A stretch of DNA of 6,341 nt. Source: Ilumatobacteraceae bacterium (GTDB lineage Bacteria; Actinomycetota; Acidimicrobiia; Acidimicrobiales; Ilumatobacteraceae). The stretch lies in assembly GCA_023253435.1 (NCBI GenBank), contig JALRGJ010000066.1:1-6341 (forward strand). The letters run 5' to 3'. Within the stretch, counting starts at the first letter, position 1. Each line of letters starts with the position of its first letter. The notes beneath the pieces are model-generated. The model did no database searches. It was not told the DNA's origin and saw only the letters and a program-made list of their open reading frames with translations. Positions 1 to 5,535 of this stretch are shown one piece after another. A program made the translations under genes and the position numbers.

Positions 1-1359
1 CCCTTGAGTCGGGTGTACGTTTCGGGCGACACAGTTGTCCGTGCTTTCACCGCTGAGGGTGCAAAAGATATTGAGGCGGTTTGGCAAAAGAAATCCATTC
101 AGAATGCCTTGAAATCGGGCGAGCTCATTGAGTCTCATATTGTTGACCCAACATCGGTAGGTCTGTCTGCTCCGTGGACCTCTGCAATGACTCATCCGCT
201 CGTGCCATTTATTTCGTATCCGTATGAGTGGACCTTTTCTATGTTGAAAGATGCTGCACTTTTGCAGTTGAAGATCACTAGCGATGCACTTGCAGACGGT
301 GTGGGAGTGAAAGATGCAACTCCGTACAACGTGCAGTTCATTGGGTCACGTGCTCAGTTCATTGATGCCGGATCATTTGAGAAGCGTAAGAAAGGTGATC
401 CTTGGTACGGCTACAAGCAGTTTTGTGAGATGTTCTTATACCCACTGATGCTTCAGGGGTATCTCGGAGTTGGATATCAACCATTTTTACGTGGAGCCGT
501 GAACGGAATTTCTCCAGACACCATGCGCAAGCTCTTGCCAGGAAGTCTGCGTAAGCCTCGCAAGGGTCGTCTGACTCATGTGGTGCTACATGCGGCAGCA
601 CAGAATCGCTTCGCAGATTCAAATGTTGATGTAAAAAAGGCATCCGCAAAAGCTGGAATGAATCCGCAAGTGCTCTTGGCCACGCTGAAGAAGTTGACCA
701 AGATTGTGGAGAAGCTCAGCCTTGGTGACAAAAAATCCACATGGTCTAATTACTCAGAGCGTGGTCACTACATTGAGTCAAGCCTTGACGAGAAGCAACG
801 GTTTGTTCGTGATGCCGTAGCAAGTGCGCCGCGTTCACAAGTGTGGGACATTGGATGCAACGACGGTGTGTTTAGTCGCATTGCCGCTGCACACTCCGAT
901 TACGTCGTAGCTATGGATGCAGACCCACTGGTGATTGATCGTTTGTATAACACTCTGAAGGCGGAGAAGAATGAAAAGATTCTGCCGTTATATGTAGACA
1001 TGTCCGACTCTGGTGGTGGTATTGGCTGGAGAGGTCAAGAGCGCCCAGGAATCTTTGATAGAGGCAACCCAAGCATTGTTTTGGTGTTGGCCGTGATTCA
1101 CCACTTGGCAATTACATTCAATATTCCGTTGGCATCACAACTTGACATGTTGCGCGATCTCACACCTGAAATGGTGATTGAGATGCCTCACGCTGATGAC
1201 CCAATGGTGAAGAAATTGCTCATCAATAAGCGTGAAGGCATTCATGATGACTTCAATTTGGGCGAATTTGAGCGACTGCTGACAGAGAGATTTGAGATCA
1301 AGTCCAAGATGCTTCTCTCAAGTGGTACCCGAACCATCTTCCACGTAGTTCGTAAGTAA
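1..1359 (+). CDS. Kinase-like/SAM-dependent methyltransferase two-domain protein (5' end outside window)
   Basis: The C-terminal half is a class I SAM-dependent methyltransferase. Numbered from the TTG at position 4, it has motif I VWDIGCNDGVFS (280-291), an acidic motif II residue in AMDADP (D305) and the post-motif LAVIHHLA (362-369). A conserved-looking GWRGQER (341-347) lies between them. The N-terminal half has SYPYEWTFSMLKDA (71-84), then KDATPYN (103-109) and FIDAGSF (119-125). The D-x4-N then D spacing resembles a kinase or aminoglycoside-phosphotransferase catalytic loop. The whole layout matches a bacterial family annotated only as class I methyltransferase; I recall rhizobial NoeA as a relative, but did not check. 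The substrate is unknown and the protein is probably cytoplasmic, with no signal peptide or membrane segment seen. The frame is open to the left edge (CCC before TTG) and no Shine-Dalgarno is visible, so the TTG is probably an internal Leu and a few to some tens of residues are missing. The stop is TAA at 1357-1359. Confidence 0.87.
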   Translation, partial: PLSRVYVSGDTVVRAFTAEGAKDIEAVWQKKSIQNALKSGELIESHIVDPTSVGLSAPWTSAMTHPLVPFISYPYEWTFSMLKDAALLQLKITSDALADGVGVKDATPYNVQFIGSRAQFIDAGSFEKRKKGDPWYGYKQFCEMFLYPLMLQGYLGVGYQPFLRGAVNGISPDTMRKLLPGSLRKPRKGRLTHVVLHAAAQNRFADSNVDVKKASAKAGMNPQVLLATLKKLTKIVEKLSLGDKKSTWSNYSERGHYIESSLDEKQRFVRDAVASAPRSQVWDIGCNDGVFSRIAAAHSDYVVAMDADPLVIDRLYNTLKAEKNEKILPLYVDMSDSGGGIGWRGQERPGIFDRGNPSIVLVLAVIHHLAITFNIPLASQLDMLRDLTPEMVIEMPHADDPMVKKLLINKREGIHDDFNLGEFERLLTERFEIKSKMLLSSGTRTIFHVVRK

Positions 1360-1366
1360 AGGGGTG

Positions 1367-1382
1367 AGGCGCTTTTGCGCCT
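1367..1382 (+). other. Short GC-rich stem-loop after the methyltransferase gene
   Basis: AGGCGC-TTTT-GCGCCT forms a perfect 6-bp stem with a T4 loop, 7 bases after the methyltransferase stop codon. It could end or slow transcription of that gene, or protect the 3' end of its mRNA. No run of T follows (GTAGCATC comes next), so it is not a standard intrinsic terminator, and readthrough into the tRNA is possible. Confidence 0.4.
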
Positions 1383-1417
1383 GTAGCATCGAAGAGTCGT
1401 GGTGTTCGCACCGCTAC
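1383..1417 (+). other. Possible folded 5' leader of tRNA-Cys
   Basis: GTAGC (1383-1387) is complementary to GCTAC (1413-1417). Inside it GGTG-TTCG-CACC (1401-1412) forms a tetraloop hairpin that stacks directly on the outer stem, leaving a 13-base bulge at 1388-1400. The structure ends one base before the tRNA 5' end. It may be a pre-tRNA leader trimmed by RNase P. I could not find a convincing -35/-10 pair in this spacer, so the tRNA may be transcribed from further upstream. Confidence 0.3.
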
Positions 1418-1418
1418 T

Positions 1419-1493
1419 GGCGACGTGGCCGAGTGGTTTAGGCAAGGGCCTGCAAAGCCCTCTACTTGGGTTCGATTCCCAACGTCGCCTCCA
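1419..1493 (+). tRNA. tRNA-Cys (GCA), CCA encoded
   Basis: A full cloverleaf can be drawn by hand. The acceptor stem is GGCGACG (1419-1425) with CGTCGCC (1483-1489). The D stem is GCC/GGC around a GAGTGGTTTA loop. The anticodon stem is AGGGC/GCCCT (1445-1449, 1457-1461), with loop CTGCAAA and anticodon GCA at 1452-1454. The T arm is TTGGG-TTCGATT-CCCAA (1466-1482). The discriminator base is T (1490), as is usual for cysteine tRNAs, followed by an encoded CCA (1491-1493). The molecule decodes UGC/UGU. The acyl-CoA synthetase gene starts only 27 bases downstream, so the two may share a transcript. Confidence 0.97.
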
Positions 1494-1499
1494 ATGTTG

Positions 1500-1522
1500 A
1501 TTCGGTGATACTTTCACCGAAT
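1500..1522 (+). promoter_or_regulatory. Hairpin covering the acyl-CoA synthetase start codon
   Basis: ATTCGGTGA (1500-1508) pairs perfectly with TCACCGAAT (1514-1522) around a TACTT loop. The 3' arm includes the first two bases of the ATG at 1521, and the 5' arm contains the only Shine-Dalgarno-like bases nearby (GGTGAT, 1504-1509). It begins 7 bases after the tRNA CCA. It could be a translational gate, a 5' end cap on the mRNA left after tRNA 3' processing, or a weak tRNA terminator. No T-run follows, which argues against intrinsic termination. The dyad is directly visible; the function is inferred. Confidence 0.45.
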
Positions 1523-3197
1523 GCCGTCGCGTCAAGAGGTCATAGCCGCACTCACTGCTCCAGGAGCTCAGTTTGAGTTAGAGACAGTCGATATTGACGG
1601 CAACCCCATCAGGGCTTTTAAGAATGCTCCTCGGACTCTCAGAGACGTCTGGTTGAAGGCCTCTGAGCGTGGTGACACTCCCTATTTCATTTATGAAGAC
1701 GAAATTCTCACATACGGTCAGGCTCACCAGCAGATCACGGCCCTTGCTGCCTTTCTTGTTGCTCAGGGAGTAAAACAAGGGGACAGGGTTGCGGTGGGAA
1801 TGCGCAATTACCCCGAGTGGGTTCTCGCTCAATGGGCAATTCAATGTATTGGCGCAGTACTTGTCAGTTTGAATGCATGGTGGGTAGCGGAAGAGTTGAG
1901 GTACGCACTCACAGATTCTGGAGCATGTGCTGTCATTGTGGACGGCGAACGTTTGCAGCGTATGAGCGGTGAACTCCTAGAGGAAGTAGGAGTGCATACT
2001 GCGATAGTTGCAAGGGGTGAAGCGCGGCCTGGTGTACACGCATGGAATGATGTGACCAATAACGCCTCAGCACAGTTGCCCGTCGTCAACATTCATACTG
2101 ATGACATAGCAACAATTTTGTACACATCTGGTACTACGGGTTTCCCTAAAGGCGCTGCTGGGACGCACAGAAATTTTGTCACCAACATGTGGAATGGATT
2201 AATGATTGCGTCCATAGGTGCGCAAATGAGTGGAGCAGCCCCGTCAGGTGCTCCCAAGCCACAGGTAGTAGCCCTCTCTACGTTTCCTTTTTTTCATATC
2301 GCCGGTTTGTGTGGAATGAATGCAAATACAAACAATGGTGTCTGCATCATTACTCAATACAAGTGGGACGCAACTGATGCGCTTCGCCTTATTGAGAGAT
2401 ACAAAGTAAATACTTTTGGTGGTGTACCCACTGTGGTTCGATCCGTGTTGGAACACCCAGAACGAGATAACTATGACCTCTCTAGCCTCACAACAATTTC
2501 TCAAGGTGGTGCGCCCGTAGCGCCAGACTCCATTGCAATTATTGAGACCGCATTTGCAGGCAAGGTAAGCCCTGGTAACGGTTATGGATTAACTGAAACT
2601 ACAGCGGCAGTGGTGGCAAATCAGGGGGCTGCGTACTTCGCAAAGAAAGACAGCGTAGGTCTGCCATACGTGGGAACAGATGTGAAAATTGTGAATGAGA
2701 AGGGAGAAACTCTTCCCTCTGGAGAGATTGGTGAAATCTGGATCTATGGCCCTAATAACGTTAAGGGCTATTGGAATAAACCTGAAGAAACTAAGAAAGC
2801 ATTCACAAACGGCTGGTTTCACTCAGGAGACGCTGGTTACATGGATAGTGACGGATTCATCTTCGTAGTAGATCGCATCAAAGACATGGTGTTGCGCGGT
2901 GGAGAGAATGTGTATTGCGTAGAGGTGGAAACGGTTCTCTTTCAAATGGAGATTGTGAAGGACTGTGCCGTGATTGGGTTACCTCACGCAAAACTGGGAG
3001 AAGAAGTTGCTGCAGTAGTTGTGGGATCCTCACCATCTGACTCCAACAGAACCCAAGAAGTGTTGGACTATTGCGCCCAACATCTCGCCGCCTTCAAGGT
3101 ACCCAGCCGTGTGTTTTGGCATGACGGTGATCTGCCAAGAAATGCCACGGGCAAGGTACTCAAGAAGGACTTACGCGAGATGTATACAAACTCTTAA
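1521..3197 (+). CDS. Acyl-CoA synthetase / AMP-dependent ligase (ANL superfamily)
   Basis: The predicted 558-residue cytoplasmic enzyme activates a carboxylic acid as acyl-AMP with ATP and then transfers the acyl group to CoA. Core motifs appear in order: the phosphate-binding loop TSGTTGFPKG (202-211), the GYGLTET adenine/Mg motif (354-360), HSGDAGY with ribose-binding D437 (434-440), the hinge region DRIKDMVLRGGENVY (451-465), and the C-terminal PRNATGK with catalytic lysine K545 (539-545). Length is normal for the family and nothing looks broken. The opening segment (REVIAALTAPG) resembles the start of actinobacterial homologues I recall, and a stop at 1506-1508 leaves ATG 1521 as the first usable start. 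This start has no standard Shine-Dalgarno and sits in a hairpin. The acid substrate cannot be read from sequence; medium- or long-chain fatty acids or aromatic acids are possible. The gene overlaps the convergent binding-protein gene by four bases. Confidence 0.93.
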   Translation: MPSRQEVIAALTAPGAQFELETVDIDGNPIRAFKNAPRTLRDVWLKASERGDTPYFIYEDEILTYGQAHQQITALAAFLVAQGVKQGDRVAVGMRNYPEWVLAQWAIQCIGAVLVSLNAWWVAEELRYALTDSGACAVIVDGERLQRMSGELLEEVGVHTAIVARGEARPGVHAWNDVTNNASAQLPVVNIHTDDIATILYTSGTTGFPKGAAGTHRNFVTNMWNGLMIASIGAQMSGAAPSGAPKPQVVALSTFPFFHIAGLCGMNANTNNGVCIITQYKWDATDALRLIERYKVNTFGGVPTVVRSVLEHPERDNYDLSSLTTISQGGAPVAPDSIAIIETAFAGKVSPGNGYGLTETTAAVVANQGAAYFAKKDSVGLPYVGTDVKIVNEKGETLPSGEIGEIWIYGPNNVKGYWNKPEETKKAFTNGWFHSGDAGYMDSDGFIFVVDRIKDMVLRGGENVYCVEVETVLFQMEIVKDCAVIGLPHAKLGEEVAAVVVGSSPSDSNRTQEVLDYCAQHLAAFKVPSRVFWHDGDLPRNATGKVLKKDLREMYTNS

Positions 3198-3212
3198 CGA
3201 GTTTTGTACACA
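3181..3212. terminator. Probable bidirectional terminator over two convergent stop codons
   Basis: TGTATACAAACTC (3181-3193) pairs with GAGTTTTGTACACA (3199-3212) around the loop TTAAC, with one bulged T (3205) and one A/C mismatch (3184/3209). The arms are A-rich on one side and T-rich on the other, so either strand gives a hairpin with a U-rich descending arm. This is the usual look of a bidirectional terminator between convergent genes, although the stem is AT-rich and no separate U-tract follows. It lies within the last codons of both genes, whose intergenic distance is negative. Confidence 0.5.
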
Positions 3213-4966
3213 CCGGTCCAGTCGATACCCCAGTTGCTTACTGTTCTTTGTGCTTTGCCTTTCACAATTTGAAGTTGGCCAATACCTTTCAATCTCTTAG
3301 TGGTGAATACTGAGTAGTACACATGAGCAAGTGAACCCATAAAGGCATGCTCGTGCATGTAAGACAAAGCCAATTTGTATGCATTGCGCGACGCTGTCCT
3401 GGTCTTGGCTCCTTGTGCGTCATAGAGGAGCGTGTCTAGTTCCGTATCTGAGTGATGATTCAAACCAAGTACCGCTCCAACACCAGATTTAAACAACTCA
3501 TGCACAGGATTGGTGCTGTTGCCTGGGTACGCATTTGAGAGCAGGAACGGCAAGTTAAAGGCTGCGTCGTTTCCTTCCATCAACAAAAGGTAGATGGCGT
3601 CGTATGCGTTGTAATACTGCCCTGAAGCAATGCTTGGTTGAGCGTTAAATGCCTTACTTAAAACTAAGCCAGTTTCTTCCACTGTGTAGTTGGCATTGAT
3701 GCCACATTTAGCCCACATTGATTTCATGAATCGAGCGTTGGCCTGTGAGGACGATGAAGTATCAGATGGGAAGGTGAAAGTGAGTGTGGAGTTACCTGAC
3801 TCAGCTTTATATTCGTTAAGGAAATGCTTTGATCGGCTGATGCTGTAACTAGGGAAGTTGGCTTTTGTGTACATCACACTTTGTGAACCAACAAGAGACT
3901 TTGCAATCTTTCCCTCACCCTTTAGCCGAACTTTGAGGAAGTTGGCTCTATCGAGGCAATACGTCACTGCTTTTCGAGCTGACTCATATTTGAACGGTGA
4001 ACCAGGCTTGCCTTGGTTCAACCACAGTGATGGGTAGTACTCCACTCCAGACTTGTACTCATTCAATAAGGTCCTACGTTTGCGAAGATCTTTAATGAAT
4101 GTTGCATCTGTTGAAGAAGCAAACATGGCAGCGTCCATTGTCTTCAATCTCAAGGCTGCAGAACGGGAAGCGTTTTCTTTCATGTTGGTAAATGTGATGC
4201 CAGACAAATAGGGAAGTTGAGCATTGGTTTGTGGATCTTTCCTCCAATACGACGTGTTCCTGATGACAACGAGTTGATTATCTGTCCACGAGACAATACG
4301 GAAAGGTCCGGTGCCTACTGGTTTTGTGTGACATGTAGTTGCGTCTTCCAATTGTGCAGGAGATCGCATAAAGAATCGGCCCGATGCGTAGAGCGTGGAG
4401 GTGAAATCATTTTGTGGTCTATCAAGTGAAAATTCCAGAACATACTGAGATCTCACTGTGATTGCTTTGATATTGGAACTAAAGGCAGTCCCGGTGCCTA
4501 CGGTGTAACTCTTTGTTTGCAATCCAGGTAAGCCACCTGCAGAGTAGGCAGCGGCCGCAACGCGACCGGTGATGGCATTGAAGTTAGCGAGTACTGCGTT
4601 GGCGTCAAAGGCAGAACCATCGTGGAACGTGATTCCAGACCTCAACGAGACTGTCCATGTCTTCAGATCTGCTGAAGAGGATGCCCCAGAGGCCAAAAGT
4701 CCTACAAGGGTGCCACTTTTGGTCTTCTCAAACAGGGTTTCATACATAGTTCGTGTTGCCATTAACGCCGAGTTTGCGGGATTGTCATTAAGACAGAAAC
4801 CGGGGAACGTATCAAAAATTCCAACTTTGATATTGCCGCCATATTTGCTTCCCATGTTCACATCTGGAGTTTTCGCTGCTGCCATTTGGGTGGTTAAACC
4901 CGTTATAACAAGAGCTGAGGCAACAAGAGATGTGAAGACACGGTTGCGCAATTTTTGTTTTTTCAT
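3194..4966 (-). CDS. Extracellular solute-binding protein, family 5 (peptide/oligomer ABC transporter type)
   Basis: The predicted 590-residue exported protein would bind a solute outside the membrane and deliver it to an ABC permease. It starts with a signal peptide: basic KKQKLRNR (2-9), a hydrophobic stretch at about 10-26 and an AAA cleavage site (29-31) before Lys32. No lipobox cysteine is present, which is unusual for a Gram-positive binding protein. Family 5 hallmarks follow: TMYETLF (73-79), WTVSLRSGITFHDG (104-117), DANAV (121-125) and PVGTGPFRIVSW (216-227) leading to YW (240-241). Length suits the family, whose members bind peptides, nickel, opines or sugars; the ligand cannot be told here. 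ATG 4964-4966 is supported by AAGGAG five bases upstream. No permease or ATPase gene is in the window, and both neighbours are unrelated, so the transporter partner must lie elsewhere. Confidence 0.92.
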   Translation of the reverse strand: MKKQKLRNRVFTSLVASALVITGLTTQMAAAKTPDVNMGSKYGGNIKVGIFDTFPGFCLNDNPANSALMATRTMYETLFEKTKSGTLVGLLASGASSSADLKTWTVSLRSGITFHDGSAFDANAVLANFNAITGRVAAAAYSAGGLPGLQTKSYTVGTGTAFSSNIKAITVRSQYVLEFSLDRPQNDFTSTLYASGRFFMRSPAQLEDATTCHTKPVGTGPFRIVSWTDNQLVVIRNTSYWRKDPQTNAQLPYLSGITFTNMKENASRSAALRLKTMDAAMFASSTDATFIKDLRKRRTLLNEYKSGVEYYPSLWLNQGKPGSPFKYESARKAVTYCLDRANFLKVRLKGEGKIAKSLVGSQSVMYTKANFPSYSISRSKHFLNEYKAESGNSTLTFTFPSDTSSSSQANARFMKSMWAKCGINANYTVEETGLVLSKAFNAQPSIASGQYYNAYDAIYLLLMEGNDAAFNLPFLLSNAYPGNSTNPVHELFKSGVGAVLGLNHHSDTELDTLLYDAQGAKTRTASRNAYKLALSYMHEHAFMGSLAHVYYSVFTTKRLKGIGQLQIVKGKAQRTVSNWGIDWTGVYKTR

Positions 4967-4971
4967 GTTCT

Positions 4972-4977
4972 CTCCTT
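4972..4977 (-). promoter_or_regulatory. Ribosome binding site of the solute-binding protein gene
   Basis: On the minus strand AAGGAG lies five bases before the ATG at 4966-4964. It fixes this start, which is also the one giving a complete signal peptide. Confidence 0.85.
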
Positions 4978-4982
4978 GAACG

Positions 4983-5020
4983 CATGGCGCAATGCCATGA
5001 GGTGAAGGTAGAGCGACCTT
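4983..5020 (-). promoter_or_regulatory. Two tandem leader hairpins upstream of the solute-binding protein gene
   Basis: Read on the minus strand, the first dyad is AAGGT-cgctct-ACCTT (5020-5005) and the second is CATGGC-attgc-GCCATG (4999-4983). The second ends five bases before the Shine-Dalgarno. They could be 5' mRNA stabilisers, a post-transcriptional control element or DNA operator dyads. The pairing is visible directly; the role is inferred. Confidence 0.35.
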
Positions 5021-5025
5021 TGTTC

Positions 5026-5031
5026 ATTATG
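5026..5031 (-). promoter_or_regulatory. Candidate -10 element for the solute-binding protein gene
   Basis: CATAAT on the minus strand matches five of six bases of TATAAT. Transcription would start near 5019-5020, giving a leader of about 53 bases that opens with the first leader hairpin. No good -35 lies at 16-18 bases spacing, so confidence is low. The rest of the 132-bp divergent spacer (4967-5098) shows no promoter I would defend for the rightward gene. Confidence 0.3.
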
Positions 5032-5087
5032 TTGTGGAATTCATACCTGCTCGTCGGTGCAACTGTTTATTTATGTATCTGCTTCTT

Positions 5088-5094
5088 AAGGTGA
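5088..5094 (+). promoter_or_regulatory. Ribosome binding site of the small eRF1-like gene
   Basis: AAGGTGA lies four bases before ATG 5099-5101. It is complementary to the 16S rRNA tail with one change from AAGGAGG, and it supports the chosen start. Confidence 0.65.
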
Positions 5095-5098
5095 GATC

Positions 5099-5524
5099 AT
5101 GAATGAAACACAACTCAACTCGCTACGAGATCATTTACTTGTTTGTGCAATTACGAGAGATCATGCAGATATCTGGCTCTTGAATGACACAGATACAGAT
5201 CCTGTATTTCACATCTCACGAATTCATGAACATCAAACTCATGTACGTAGCGCTCAGGAACACCATGGTCACAGTGCTGACATTGGCGAATTACCGTACT
5301 TTGTTGAAATTGCAAGAGCATTAGCGCTTGGCTCATACGTGTTACTCATCGGACACGGAGAGGGGAAAGCAAACTATGTTCGCCGGTTCATGGACCATGT
5401 CTCTGAGCATCATGCTGAGGTCTTCAAAAAGGTGGTTGCTGAAGAGAGAATGAATTTGCCAGCCATGTCTTCACCCCAAATAATTAAAGAGGCTCGACGA
5501 ATGTGGAAGTCAGTTGTTGGTTAG
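5099..5524 (+). CDS. Small histidine-rich protein resembling eRF1 domain 3 ('translational machinery protein' type)
   Basis: A 141-residue predicted cytoplasmic protein with no signal peptide or membrane segment. The layout resembles short bacterial proteins annotated as translational machinery or eRF1-related. An N-terminal strand region is followed by a His-rich linker (H44, H46, H48, H55, H56, H58). Then come LPYFVEIARALALGSYVLLIG (about 65-85), GHGEGK (85-90) in place of the usual GPG-x-x-K turn, and a C-terminal helix ending in IIKEARRMW (128-136). The eRF1 domain 3 fold is RNA-binding and L7Ae-like, so a ribosome- or RNA-linked role is possible. No GGQ or NIKS motif is present, so it is not a release factor. 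A usable Shine-Dalgarno precedes ATG 5099. The gene is divergent from the binding-protein gene and its TAG directly abuts the stop of the convergent dehalogenase-like gene. The family assignment rests on remembered pattern only. Confidence 0.65.
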   Translation: MNETQLNSLRDHLLVCAITRDHADIWLLNDTDTDPVFHISRIHEHQTHVRSAQEHHGHSADIGELPYFVEIARALALGSYVLLIGHGEGKANYVRRFMDHVSEHHAEVFKKVVAEERMNLPAMSSPQIIKEARRMWKSVVG

Positions 5525-5535
5525 TTACGACCAGC
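5516..5535. terminator. Weak hairpin at the junction of two abutting convergent genes
   Basis: GTTGGT (5516-5521) can pair with ACCAGC (5530-5535), with one G-T wobble, around an 8-base loop holding most of both stop codons. No T-run follows on either strand. It is the only candidate for transcription termination between these genes, and a poor one. Confidence 0.2.

Noticed and set aside
4..6. TTG as the true start of the methyltransferase gene
   Set aside because: The frame stays open upstream to the edge, no ribosome binding site is visible, and homologues as I recall them have further residues here.
1367..1382. Intrinsic terminator for the methyltransferase gene
   Set aside because: The stem is only 6 bp and no T-tract follows, so it is listed as a plain stem-loop instead.
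1419..1493. tRNA gene as an integration site for a mobile element
   Set aside because: No integrase gene, no repeat of the tRNA 3' end elsewhere in the window and no change in gene character downstream was seen.
1242..1535. Minus-strand open frame across the gene end and the tRNA
   Set aside because: It reads the antisense of tRNA-Cys, giving the well-known artefact peptide WESNPSRG, and overlaps the methyltransferase end; no ribosome binding site or family match was seen.
4569..4979. Plus-strand open frame of 136 codons inside the binding-protein gene
   Set aside because: It is antisense to the signal peptide and N-terminal domain of a clearly real gene, and the product resembles no family I know.
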